The notes: generated by a model from the letters alone, not told the origin. Shown: positions 37,971-50,477, counted from the first letter of the stretch. The stretch: DNA of 64,000 nt from Eupeodes corollae (GCF_945859685.1 NC_079150.1:2912831-2976830); one strand, 5' to 3'. Numbers and translations: made by a program.

Positions 37971-40900
37971 GTTAATGGCGCAGATGTCAGCAATTTACCA
38001 TACGAAGATGCAGTTCAATTATTTTTAAACGCCGAAGAACCAATTATCGTAGAAGTCCGCAGAAAATGCCTGAGCGAAAACAATAAATTGAGCTTCTTCA
38101 ACTATGATGATGATTCTCCGTACAAATCGCCAACTTTGGCCGTAATAGCGTCCTCATCATCGGCGTCCACATCAAATTCTCCATTGCTCCCCCATTTTCG
38201 AAAGGATAATATTGATGCTGTACCTTTATCACCAAATAAACAAAAGCCAGCTTTTGCATCGGTTTCGTGTCAAACTGATTTAAGTACTTTTGATGATGAA
38301 TTCAATGAAGTTATATTCATGAATGATGATGATTCGAAGAGTGGAGTATTTTATCGGAGAAAATCTAAACCAACAACAATAATGGATGTCATGGCAGACA
38401 ATGTTGATGATTATCTAAAGACCGAATTCGATTTTGAGGTGTGTAGAGAGACATTTCGGTTTTGTAGTTTACTGGTGTTAATATATTATTTTATTTTCAA
38501 GGAAATCACTTTAAAAAAATCAAGAAGTGCTGAAAATCTTGGATTTACCATTAGTTACAGCACCGATGATTTCTTGGCATCTAATTCTGGTTCAGATGAA
38601 AATGACGACGATGGTGGATGCATCAAGGAGGACATAAAATTAAAATACGACAAGGACAAGGAGTACAATTTGTTAAATGAAAAATGTGCTCCCAGGTTTA
38701 AGATTTATGTAAGTGACATTGTGCCGAATAGTTTAGCAGATCAAGATGGACGATTACGTCAGGGCGATCGAATACTTCAAGTAAGTTGCCTAATTTCATA
38801 CAGAAGATATTATATGAGTTTCCGTAGGAATAGTTCTAGTTCTAGTTCTAGTTCTAGTTCTAGTTCTAGTTCTAGTTCTAGTTCTAGTTCTAGTTCTAGT
38901 TCTAGTTCTAGTTCTAGTTCTAGTTCTAGTGTTAGTCTAGTTCTAGTCCTCAACGGATTGTCACATAATTTATTGCTTAATGTACATAACTTAGAAAATC
39001 ACACAATTAAATTTTATTTAGTCTTAGAAATTTCGGATGTTCTTGGTTAGCTTTTAAATTAAGAAACAATATCAAACAATTTAACAGCTTTAACTTCATC
39101 ATCAGTCTCATTTTGTATTTTAAAGAAATATTTTGTATTCCTTTTCCAAATTGACAAAAGAAACCCTTTTACACAAAAGATTAAATGAGTCAACCAAGTA
39201 AATAAATCAGCCCGGCTTCAAACGAATTTGAAATTTGATACGTTTTCAGACTCAGACAGAAACAAACATAAACACACTTTTACTGTCAGAAATTTATTCT
39301 GATCTGTCAATATGATTAAGAAAATGGTCAAGAATCTTAGAAACATAAACGAGCCAATTATCTGACCTAGTGTGAATATGTTTTTTGTACATTTAATACA
39401 TAGTACCCGTGGCACGGTGGTTAGTGCGTTGGACTGTCATACAAGAGGTCTTGGGTTCGATCCCTGCCTGTGCCACCTAATGTCTTATTCACGGATACTG
39501 CGAGGAATTGAAAAATTCTCCAAGAGTAATTCTTGTCTTGAAAAGTGCTTTCTCAAATTGGCAGTTCGGATTTGGCATATAAACTGTAGGTCCCCTCCAT
39601 CCCTGCAATTACTCACACACAGGAATGGTTGAGAGTTGTAAGTCACTAGGCCCTGGTTCTCTACGGACTGTTGCGCCACCTAATTTATTTATTTATAATA
39701 CATATACCATTAGTGTATTTGCCTCTATAGGTAGATCAAAGCTGCCAGCTGCCAAAAAATTGGCTGAAAAGTTAGTAAAAAAAATGTCCCTTACTATCAA
39801 TTCAAGTCAACTTATTACTTATTACTTATGACAATTGATCATGTTTTTTTTTCATTCAACCGAAACAACGAATTAAGTTAAGGCTATTTCGTATTCATTT
39901 GTGCAATCTATTGTTTACGTTTATCACTATAGGATCTCACAACTATTGTAAATAGCATTCATTTGTTTTTAAAAAATCTCGAACTCTCCCATATGTAATT
40001 TTGTGCCAGTTGAATCAATTTTAAGACAAATTTAAAGTTTTACGTTACTTGCACCTACCTCATGGAGTCTTGTCCTGTTCATGGGGGTCACCGCAGCCCA
40101 TCCTAGCCCAACCAATAGCCACTCAATAAATCCCTTAGGATTCATCAAACTATATAGGCTGATACCGAAATTGACATCGGAAACAAAAACAAGAATAATT
40201 TAACAATGGCGTTCAAAGCTAACGAAGATTATGGTGGTTCTAGGAATTTTGTGTTGGCCTTGCGTTTTATCTTTTTTTCGTAGCGCATGGAACACGATTG
40301 GAATTTTTTTTTGCTTTGTCATTGTTAACGAGTGTGGTACAGCTGTCAAATACCCATATAAAAATTCTTAAAATTATATATTATTATTATTGCAAAGGGT
40401 TAAATCTGGCGAAATATTCAGATCTGAAGATTTGATGAAAATAAATCAATTTATTTTGCCCCATAAAATGACCAAACGGAAAATTTGTTGTTTGACATAC
40501 CCATATAAAAAAGTAATTGATTTATTTTACCAGTGGAAAGCCTAAAGTATGTAGATTATGATAGCATTGTATAAATTTGCGCCTTATATTATATATATAT
40601 ATATGATCGATTAATTAATTATGTATTAATGTATTTGTATTTTTTTGTTGATAGATTAATGGACAAAATGTACTCGAGAAAATTGATCCCGATAGTTTAT
40701 TGACTGAGAATAAATATTCAGTAAAAATTTTGGTTAGTCGATATGCTTTTGCTGGTGTAAGTCAAAAAACGTACTTCATGATCACAGCACAGTTATTAAG
40801 TTTTGTTTTCGTTCTTTTTTGGCAGGATGATGATTTTCTTGACTCAGCTGTATATTGTGATGATAAAGAATGCCAATTAGATAAACTCGTATCATCAAAT

Positions 40901-42448
40901 GAATACGAATGCGAACAAAACAGCTTTTCCTCGTCGGCAAAATCATCATGGATGATACCATCAAAGCATGGTCAAGCGCTTCCCCACTCATCAGCAACTT
41001 TCACCGGTAAAACTAGCTCCGTCAATACTTGCAACACAGCATGTCAAATTTTACCATCTATTGCAACAGAAAATGTTTGCGACATTTTCAGTCATTCTAA
41101 CATTAAAGACCAACTGGAAACTGTTAGTAAGGAAATTACCTTGCTGAATTCGCAAATTTCAGTAATGAAACAATTGCAAACAGAAACTTCGATGTCTTCG
41201 GATAAACACCATCAGCAGCAGCAGCAAATGTCATCGTCATCTTGTTCGCCAAAAAAAGTCAAAAAGAAAACCCTTAAGAATTATAATAACTATCCAACTG
41301 AATGCAAAGCTTCAATGCCCCGAGAACCTACTGTCAAGGGTTCACCAGATGCTGTGGAACACATATATGAAACCATCCTAGAGGATGGAGAATCAGATGT
41401 TTATTATTGCTCACCTTTTGAGGGCATTAATGAGCGGCGTGTTGAAGAATGGCTCAAATCTATAGGATGCCCGAATTCAAATATTCACTGCAGTATTAAG
41501 GAAAGAGGTCGAACAGAAATTGAACCAATAAGTGTTCGTTTGCAGAAGCACAACGAACCCATTTTGGACGATTACGATAATAGTTCAAGTGCTTATAACA
41601 CTGGTGGATCATGTAGCAGCGCATTCTTAGCATTTGAAACGTAATATTAATTAATTTGTCTATTGCTTTCAAATATTCAAACAAATAAAATTCTTTTAGT
41701 AGCAAACCCAGCACAGGTTCACAGAACGATTGTCAGAATTATCGGGCTTTGGTAACAAAATGTAAGAAAACATATACATATACTTAAAAATTTTGTTATG
41801 GTTAAACAAATCTGATTTGTCTGTTAGAATCGCTTTTATATTTATTTAAAAAATATAATAATAATTTTTTCAGCTTTTAGTAAAACACAATCAAATCAAT
41901 TTAGCAGTGTTTGTCGAAAACCCGATTTCGCAATTAATAATAAATGTCAAACTGATGCAGGTCGAACCAAAAAACCGTCCACCGTTATTTCCGATGACAA
42001 CCCATCGAAAAACACCGATTCTAAGGCTACTGCTGCTTCTGTTGCTGCTGCCGATAGTGATGGACATTCAACATTAGTGGCTAGATCAAGTGTTTACAGA
42101 ATGTGTCAATCAAAAGCCATAGAAGAATACAAAGAAAAGGTATATAAGATGGTTTTTGTTTTTAAAATTCTTATTCTTCTACATAAATTTCAGGATAAGT
42201 CCGAAATGGTTTGGAAAGTAAAACGACGTCCCGATGGTTCTAGATACATTGTTCGTCGAGTTATCAAGAAACACTCAATAACAGAAAATACTGAAAATTC
42301 AGCCATTCATCAAGAGTCAGCTTCTGCAATTGACATAGATTATAAAAGACAGTTATATAGAGTAAAAGAGCGTAGTCGAACTCGACATCATAAGGCCCCC
42401 ACAATCCCGTCCAAGGAAAAACCTCATTCTCAGCACTGGTTAGTGTAG
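37971..42448 (+). CDS. PDZRN3/4-like PDZ domain RING-finger protein, C-terminal seven exons
   Basis: Visible exons: 37971-38438, 38502-38780, 40655-40756, 40826-41640, 41700-41761, 41874-42139, 42194-42448; all junctions GT..AG with agreeing phases, 748 residues. Domains in order: the end of PDZ1 (VNGADVSNLPYEDAVQLF), a linker with VSCQTDL, PDZ2 with its binding loop modified to LGFTISY (about residues 166-172) and split by an intron after RQGDRILQ, then DDDFLDSAVY, SSAYNTGGSC and, in the last exon, MVWKVKRRPDGSRYI. These last motifs are typical of vertebrate PDZRN3/PDZRN4 and support orthology. Family knowledge: PDZRN3 is a RING E3 ligase acting in Wnt/planar polarity signalling and at neuromuscular synapses. 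The RING, TRAF-type zinc finger and start of PDZ1 must lie on exons not recognised here or outside the window. Intron 2 (38781-40654) holds a hexanucleotide array and a SINE. Confidence 0.88.
38830..38948 (+). repeat. (TAGTTC)n microsatellite within a SINE-tail remnant
   Basis: A near-perfect hexanucleotide array begins about 50 bp after the PDZ2 exon donor. Reading through gives a spurious poly-Ser. The right flank CTAGTCCTCAACGGATTGTC resembles the SINE tail CTAGTTCTCAACGGACTGTT, and the left flank GGAATAGTT resembles the SINE GGAATGGTT. Confidence 0.85.
39403..39695 (+). mobile_element. tRNA-derived SINE, reference copy with perfect target duplication
   Basis: 293 bp between perfect 9-bp copies of TAATACATA (39394-39402 and 39696-39704). 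The tRNA-like head starts GTACCCGTGGCACGGTGG; A-box-like TGGTTAGTGCG, B box GGTTCGATCC, and GTGGCAC / GTGCCAC form an acceptor-stem-like pair. Body contains CCAAGAGTAATTCTTGTCTT, CCCTCCATCCCTGCAATTAC and CACACAGGAATGGTTGAGAG. The tail is CGGACTGTTGCGCCACC followed by (TTTA)n. It has no coding function; open frames on either strand are artefacts. Confidence 0.93.
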
Positions 42449-43199
42449 ATTAACATTAAGGTAGATAGGCATACCTATCTACAGAAACGAATACACGTTG
42501 CAGCAACCCCTTTAAATTGCACCAATAACTTTTTTGTTTAGTAATTGAAACCGTTGCGTCGAAACGACAAAAAGACTGATATTATATAAAATATAATTAT
42601 TATAATAATTAATAACACTGCCTTCTACCGATTCTTATGTTAATTATCAAATCAACATTATCTTAAGAGTAAACTAATGGACAGTAAAATTCTTAATTAA
42701 TTTATTTTATATTTAATTATTCTGAATATAAATAAAATAAATCTGTGATATATTTTTGAATTAACATTTGTTTACCAATCTCTCCATCATCAGTTTTTAT
42801 ATTAAAGGGAGAATTTCCGAATTTTATTTCAGCTCACAGTCTTTGCATTGAGAACTATAAAATGCGTTAATCCATTTTAGTAAGGATTGATGTTTGTGGA
42901 CGCTTGTGATGACCTCCCTATACAACGATACAGTGGGCTACAGCAATGTGCACATAAGAATGTGAGAATGATGTCATGTTCTTATAAAGAATCTACAAAA
43001 AGTTAAAACAGGAAAACCTATGTGATGAAAAAATATTTCAGAACAGTCCAGTGACACTCAGCTGTCTTAAAAATGACCTATACAAACAAATCTGTGATGA
43101 CCAGATAGGTTAATAGTTTTATTCGAAAATGCAAAAGAAGCTTCATTACGATGGACTTATAACAAAATAAGCCATTCTTTAATTCGTTTTTTTTTAGAA
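42449..43199. other. PDZRN 3' UTR and intergenic sequence
   Basis: Starts directly after the PDZRN stop codon. No further exon or element was recognised. Confidence 0.4.
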
Positions 43200-43850
43200 T
43201 CAATTTAAAGACCAGAGACGACGCCTTCTTCTTACAATAACAGATTTACCACCAAAAGGCCTTGCAATGTTTCATTCAATCTAAGAGCCTCAGAAAAGGA
43301 AAAAAGAAACTGGCCTCACCAAAGCGTTTGACAAAATTCCTCATAATCATATAGTCTTTAAATTTCCCTCGTTAGATTTTAAACACCTTTACATGAAATG
43401 GCTTACTTTTTACCTTCAGAATCGTAAATATTATGTCCGATTTACATCTGCTCTTATTCTGGCCAGTTTTCTTTCATATCCTTACAATTGACGTCATTTA
43501 ACCCTGTCAAATATCCCTTTACGCAGACGATACGATTTTTTTTCAAAATTTTAAAAGATGGTCTTAACAATTTTCTAACGTGACCCGATCGCTTTATGTA
43601 AATGATTTTTGTCCGACCTCTACTTGAATATGCGTTTAAGATTTGGTCTCCAACTCAAGATCTACACATATCAAGAATAGAAAGCATCTCACGAATATTC
43701 CTTCGTTTTGCCCTTCAGTACCTTCCCTAAAAAAAATCCTTATCTTAGCTTAACCACCTCCAACTGTTAAGCCTCTACAGCAACGCAGAGAAATTGCTGA
43801 CATTATTTATTATACATATCGACTTGGCTACCAAAAATGTTTGTTCAATT
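43200..43850 (+). pseudogene. LINE (jockey-like) reverse transcriptase relic
   Basis: Broken plus-strand frames give TKAFDKIPHNHIVFKF (RT domain A), KWLTFYLQNRKYYV, then LSNIPLYADDTIFF (YADD catalytic box) and RPLLEYAFKIWSPTQ further on. The order fits a non-LTR retrotransposon ORF2; stops, frameshifts and internal deletions show it is dead. Confidence 0.8.
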
Positions 43851-44294
43851 AAATAAGTATAAGACTAAGATTTCGACTTTCGGGATTTTGGGTACAATTA
43901 AATAGGTCAGTAGGTATAAGGCAATGTATTTGCAACAATATAATCGATATTTCATGACATTTGAACAATCCATTCATCAAAGGAAAGGTCTTTTACAGTC
44001 TACTCCTTGTTCAGTCATTACCTTTGCACTCAGAAGCTCATCGGAATACTTATAAAAGTTAGGACTTATGCAATATATAAAAAAAAACATTCCCTGCCTG
44101 ATATTAATTAAGGAAAAAACGGAGGCGTACGCGCAACTCCATAGCCCTTTTCTCTGCTTCATTTATAATTTTTGTATTTACGTTCCTTTTCCTTCGAATA
44201 ATTTCTTTCAACGTCCATTCACAAAGTCTTGCCACATCCGTCCTTCTTCAAAATATGGAATTTTTTTTTCAAACGTGAGGTTTTTAAGAAGATA

Positions 44295-44856
44295 TAAGGT
44301 CCCTGGCCATATTATTAGACGCACTGTAGAATTTTTATAATTATTAAATATACGCAATATTTTTAACGTTCAAGAATGGATGTATGGTTACAGTTTTATG
44401 CAAGATGGAGCGTCATGCCACACAGCCCGGTCCATGAAAACGTATTTGAGGGAAGAAAACATCCCTCATTTGGAATAGCCGGGAAACAGCCCTGATATGA
44501 ATCCAATTAAAAATGTGTGGGAGCTGATGAAGAGTGGAATCACCACCCACAAATGCAGGAAACAGTCAACTCATGCATTGATAGTATGCAGCGCCGAATT
44601 GAGGCTTTTATTAAAGAAAAAGGAGGTTCAACAAAATATTGAAAAAATTACAAAAATAACAACAAAAAAACTGAAAATATTAATTAAAAAAAAGGGTTCT
44701 TTAAATCTGTTGCTTTATTTCTAGGAAGCAGTTTATACTCAGCATACAAAATAAATTAAATGCATTACAATACCTGAAAACCTGATTAAAATAGCTGGAA
44801 ATTAAGATTTTGCATACAATCTAAAGTGCGTCTACTAATAATATGGCGAGGTACTG
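44295..44856 (+). mobile_element. Internally deleted Tc1-like transposon
   Basis: About 560 bp with terminal inverted repeats: GGCCATATTATTAGACGCAC near 44305-44324 and, read inwards from the right, CGCCATATTATTAGTAGACG near 44847. TA dinucleotides flank both ends (about 44293-44294 and 44857-44858). Inside, the frame around 44390-44560 reads FMQDGASCHTARS then PGNSPDMNPIKNVWELMKS. This is the second catalytic Asp and the region of the final Glu of a DD34E transposase. That Glu is replaced by Lys (NPIKNVW for NPIENVW) and an in-frame stop precedes PGNSPD. The N-terminal half of the transposase is absent. Confidence 0.85.
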
Positions 44857-44879
44857 TAAAACTCATACTATTTAATTCA

Positions 44880-45200
44880 AGGCCAAAAAATTTGCTTCAT
44901 TATAAAGATAATGGTTGCCATCTCAAATAAATTCCAATCGAGAGGCCTAATTTTCGACCACTTTTTTCAGTAATTGGGGGCAGGTATGCCATCAATAACG
45001 CGCCGAATACTATCTTCTAAGGCGTCAACCGTTTATTTGCATAGACAAGGGACTTCACATAACCTCATAAAAACAGACAAATGGTATTAAATCGCACGAC
45101 CAAGATCAAAGGCTCACGATATGCGAGATAATGCGCCCACCAAAATTTTCTTCAAAAAATTGGTTGTTAAATTTAAACGATTTGACACGTTGTATAGGGG
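44880..45200 (-). pseudogene. Tc1/mariner-superfamily transposase, C-terminal fragment
   Basis: Minus-strand translation gives FGGRIISHIVSL, then VMRLCEVPCLCK-like sequence in another frame, TVDALEDSIRRVIDGIPAPN and WSKIRPLDWN. This resembles the C-terminal end of the transposases with a DUF4817-type N-terminus (usual text QTIDALEDNIRRVI...). Frameshifted and incomplete. Confidence 0.65.
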
Positions 45201-45207
45201 TTTATTC

Positions 45208-45674
45208 ATTGGGCAGGATCAGACAATATAAGGGACTTCATTTCCAGTCAACTGAATTCTTTGAACGTACATTTTGAATAAGGCAGTAAGCTTTTCAAGT
45301 GTCATAATTTTCATACTTGAAACTTTACTTCACTAATCTCCACTTTCAGTCCATCTATCTTACCATCTAACTATCAAAATCATTATTGTCTACAAAACAT
45401 TTCTAAGGTAAGCTACAAGTCTATTACGATTTGTACTTTTTATTGTAAGGAACTACTTATTTCTTTTTCAATTTAACAGGGAAACTTTTTACATAAAACA
45501 TTAAATAGAATTGTGCATAAAATAAATAAATCACAGAGTAATAAAGTTGAGCTTTTGGTTGAATGAAAACCTATGATTAGCTTTTATTTTGACATAAGTA
45601 AGTTGTCTTGATAGTTACGGAGATTTTCCCTGACTTACTTTCCAAATTTTTTATGTTGCCTGAACCTGCCCAAT
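45208..45674 (-). mobile_element. TIR element (ATTGGGCAGG family), copy B
   Basis: 467 bp with inverted ends ATTGGGCAGGATCAGACAAT (left) and, read inwards from the right, ATTGGGCAGGTTCAGGCAAC. A third terminal-repeat-like block, CCCTTATGTCGCCTAAACCT, lies just outside at 45715-45734. The body matches copy A in reverse orientation. No protein is encoded. Confidence 0.8.
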
Positions 45675-45740
45675 GGCAGGCCAATAAAATGCTAGAAATT
45701 TGCTTTTTTAAAGTCCCTTATGTCGCCTAAACCTGCCTTT

Positions 45741-46097
45741 TATGAGATGACAAACCAAACTGAGCATAAATCAAGTGACAACATTTTATGAATGTATACA
45801 TTTTTTTAAAATTTTATTTAAAACAAAAATTCTCCTCGAGAAATTAAACAAAACAGACGAAGCCGAAGCTGAACCGTGTTTGTGTTTCAGCCATTAATAT
45901 CACCACCAATGATCACTGGAGTTTAAGTTTGACATATGATGTTGTCGTGGTCGTTTTTACAAATTGCCTTGTGAGGTTGAATGTATAGGGTTTTTAAATA
46001 GGCGCGGGTAGATTATGGCACCCAGTGGTGACCATTTTATTTTGGTGACTTCTGTCAAATTTTTTGTTTACTATTCAGTTGTTTATGCCAGATCATC
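45741..46097. other. Spacer between the TIR element and the transposase N-terminal fragment
   Basis: Nothing assigned; may include the 5' end of the element whose transposase begins at 46098. Confidence 0.35.
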
Positions 46098-46640
46098 ATG
46101 GCAAGCTACACGGTTAAACAGCACGTGAAAACGAAACGCCCATTTTACGATAGAAGTGATGGCCCTTCACAGTCGACTCTTCAACGTTTGGTGGACAAAT
46201 TTGAGACGCTTGGTTCAGTAAACAATAAGCTAACACCCTTACGTTCAAGGAACTTAAGATCGGCCGAGAACATCGCAGCGGTCAGTGAAAGTGTGCAACA
46301 GAACACGAGGCAGTTTATTTTTCTGCGTGCATAAGAACTCGGCCTTTCACAAACTTTAACTTTGCGAATTTCGAGTCTGGACTTGGGCCTATACCCGAAC
46401 AAGATCCAGCTGACCCAGGAGTTCAAAGTTAATGACCAAAGACAACGCCGTTTGTTAGCTGACTGGGCTTCGAATCGTTTGAAAGAGGACCCCAATTTTG
46501 GGCTTTATAGACGAGGTGCATTTTTGGATAAATGGTTGTGTTAAGAATCAAAATTGCTGACACCAACCCACGCAAGGTTCACCAGGTGATAATGCATCCT
46601 GAAAAAGTTACCGTTCGGTGTGGATTGGAAGTGGAATTTG
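46098..46640 (+). pseudogene. Tc1/mariner-superfamily transposase, N-terminal and central fragment
   Basis: Frame 46098-46334 reads STLQRLVDKFETLGSVNNK and RSAENIAAVSESVQQNTRQ, a helix-turn-helix N-terminus of the DUF4817 type. After a frameshift, 46362-46544 reads LDLGLYPNKIQLTQEFKVND and RRLLADWASNRLKEDPNFG, followed by MHPEKVTVRCGL near 46590. The catalytic Asp segment that should follow LKEDPNFG is disrupted. Confidence 0.75.
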
Positions 46641-46896
46641 ATAAGTCATAAGAGTAAGATGTTGATGCAAAAGAAAGAGGGGAGGAACCTTTAATTTTGT
46701 CAGAGCTTTTAAAGCTAGAATTTGTATTTTGTTGAACTTTGAGTAAATTTTGTAGAGAGCTTGTTTTAATTGTTTCTTGAAGTTGAGTATTTTTTTCATT
46801 TGAGATATTTTGTTTCAACTTTTCGGCAAATGCGTAAGGTGATGTAGGGACTTTAGCAGGATTTCGCTCATTATACTTGCGTTTGGCTTCAGTCAT
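46579..46896 (-). other. Unrecognised open frame, probably element-derived
   Basis: A 105-residue minus-strand frame starting MTEAKRKYNERNPAKVPTSP. Its 3' end overlaps the antisense of the transposase fragment, so at most the first 80 or so residues could be genuine. Charged N-terminus, then Ser/Asn-rich. No family was recognised. Confidence 0.25.
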
Positions 46897-49738
46897 AGTG
46901 CATTAAATTTGCTGGGGAATTAATATGCTGGGTAATTAAATTGAGAACGAAAAGAGTGGAGAATTGTACTAAGAAATCTAGTACAGCTATCCACTAAAAT
47001 GACACATTTCGTCGAAATGAAAAGCACAGCGCAATTTTTCGGTTATGATTTCCCCATGTCATTTTTGTATGGGAATTTTCGTTTCGCTTCAGCAGCGTAC
47101 TAGGCTTAAGGAATTAATCAGCACTTTTTTGGGAGTTGCCATGATAAGGATGATATTATCACGAAAACAGATATTTTTTCACATTCTGTGCTAATATTAT
47201 CTATTATCTAATGATAATGAGGAATGAGGATGATAAAGGTTTATCTGTGGTTGTAGAAATCATTACAACAAATTTAACGTTGTTTTTATTAGTTATGGTT
47301 GGGAGATCCGTGAAGCTTTCAAGGGGGATCTGGTTAGGTTTCTGCTTTCGGCTTGGACGCGGATCTAAGTCAGGGTCAAGTGCCCTGAAGTGACACCTGT
47401 CAGGCTATTTAGGCATTCTTATTTCTAAGAACAAACACTTGTAGCAAACAAAAAAAAAAAACAAAGAATTTAACTGGAGAAAAAAAAGGAATGTAACTCG
47501 CATATCTGAGTTGGTGTTCCGAAAAAAAATTAAATCTCTTGGACAGAATCCAAGAAAATGGTAAGCAATAGAACTATAGCCATTACATCGCTAGAATACA
47601 GCCTTAGTGTTTCATACGTTTCGTTGTTTTACCGATATTTTCACAAACATTGTTCTTCCGAATTACCCAGTTACCCTTAAAAAGTACTACAAGCACTTCC
47701 AGGAATATTCATCAGTTTACCCTTAAGCTCAATTTCGGTAGAACTGTCAAGTATAGATATTCTTTTTTTAATCGCACATCGAGAATGCTTTGACCAACTC
47801 TGTTTTTCCCTCATATTTAGAACTTAAAGACCAATGTGCACCGGTATCTCCTCGTAAAAACCTCCCTGTTTTCCTTACGATCGCCTTGTGTTTAAATATA
47901 AGAAATAACGTATAAAGTGTATAAATAACTCCTTAGGTCCCTGTAAATTTAAAAAAAAAAATGGTTTGGGACTGTATAAGGTAAATACAAATATTTAAAA
48001 AAAACAGCAAAATAAATAAAATTCAGATTTGTTTGGGTTTTTTTAAATTATTTTTTTTTTTCAAATCGTATGAGAATTTTATGGACCTTAAATCTTTTGA
48101 GTACATACCTTTTTCTTTTTATTGTAGTGATCAGTGTTCCCGCTTTCAATAATTAAATGGAAACCGTTTTGTCGAAACTAGGTAGGTACAAACCTTTGAA
48201 TTGAAAACTGATTCGCAGGGCTTGGGAAAAGAAGTATACAAATCCAGGAAATAGGAATAAAATGTTTTCACAATTATTAATGTTATATTATTGTTTTATT
48301 TAGGTATTTCATCTTTTAACTGATTTTTAATGCTCACTAACATAGTTTTTGTAGAATACTTTTATTACATGATTTTTTTTTTAATTAATTATATTGATTA
48401 ATTGTCACTGTCACGTTGAATTTGTTTTTTTTTTATATATATTCCTTTTAATTTATTTTAAGTTACAAGTTACAAAATTAATGGAATATAACAATGTAAG
48501 TTGCAGAAAATATTTTAATTAATGTAAACTTTTTATATTTATGTTTAGTTGTAAATAATACATGCATGTATATATGTTTTTTCTTTCTGATAAATATATA
48601 TATTGTTAATATATATATATGAATGTATAATAAATTTATTTATTATTTAGTTAATTAATCTATTAATCATAAATTGACAATTTTATTTACTAAATAAATG
48701 AATATGAAATCATTTTTTTTAAAAGAATTAAACATTAAATGAAAAATTATGGATGTTTCATGAAAGTTTTTTGTTGTTGTTGTTAATAATAGGAATAATA
48801 ATTTATTTATAGTATATAATAATATCAATCAATTTGCATGTGCATATGCAGATATGTTTTCTTCAGAATGAGGTTTTTTTTTATCAAAATAACAAAACAC
48901 TAGTCAGGACACCCAACCCTTTGCTCTTTCAATTAGTATTTAGCATTTTTTTAAATTTATTTTAATTGTTTTTATACTTAACTTTGCAAAAATTGTTATA
49001 TAAAATATTCTGTCTCTAACTGTTTTTACTTTTGTAGTTTTCTTCGGTATTAATAATAAACAAACATTCCAAATGCCGAACCACATGAAAATGGCCTTAT
49101 TTTAAGTTTAGGTTTTATTTGTTAATTTAGGTTAATGTTTAAGTTTAATTATACAATATATGTGTGTAAGTGTGTAGTTACAAATTAAATGTTAGTAATG
49201 TATTATTGACGTTTATTAATTTATTATTCCAATTTACAAAAACACAATAAATCTTAAATACTAAGAATTACGAGTTTTAATTAAAACCTCCATTTTTTAA
49301 ATACATATCAACAAAAGTTATGCCCAAGAATTTTCTTTTTCTTTTTAAATTTTGTATATACACACTTAAATGACATTAAAAAATATTTTTTTTTTTTAGA
49401 TTTTATAACAAATTCATTTAAACTATAAAATTTGCTTTGATAAACTTGATAAACTAAGAGAGAAACGAAAAAAAAAAAAACAATTAACAAAATTTGTATC
49501 CTTTTGTTGCCATGTTGCATAGGTATATTATGATTGTGCAAGTTCGTTTAATAAAGCTGTAGGCCTGATAAATAAGGCCAAGAAATAGATCTTTTCTTAT
49601 TTCTCTTAATATTATAAACATTTTTAAAATTTATGTTTTACTTAACGTCTTTAAATTTTATATAATAAATGGAAAATAGACTTTTTTAATAAAAACTTAA
49701 ATGTATTTATTTAATAATAATAGAAATTCTAAATATCA
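46897..49738. other. Intergenic, AT-rich, nothing assigned
   Basis: Short open frames (47211-47393, 49308-49541) show no family resemblance. Poly-A/T and AT-dinucleotide runs are common. Confidence 0.4.
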
Positions 49739-50385
<647 letters not shown>

Positions 50386-50477
50386 CATGTTAACAAAAAT
50401 GTCTATTATAAGAAAATTGTATTTGAGCGTTTTCTTTTTGTGTTCAGTAGCCAATGTCTGATTCGTTAAACAGAATG

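Noticed and set aside
38781..39050. Poly-Ser continuation of the PDZRN frame
   Set aside because: Lies after a good donor (gtaagt) that interrupts PDZ2; the PDZ2 sequence resumes at 40655 with INGQNVLEK, so this is intron.
39403..39470. Functional tRNA gene
   Set aside because: A and B boxes and a tRNA-like stem are present, but the head is fused to the SINE body and repeated in several copies; no copy ends as a mature tRNA would.
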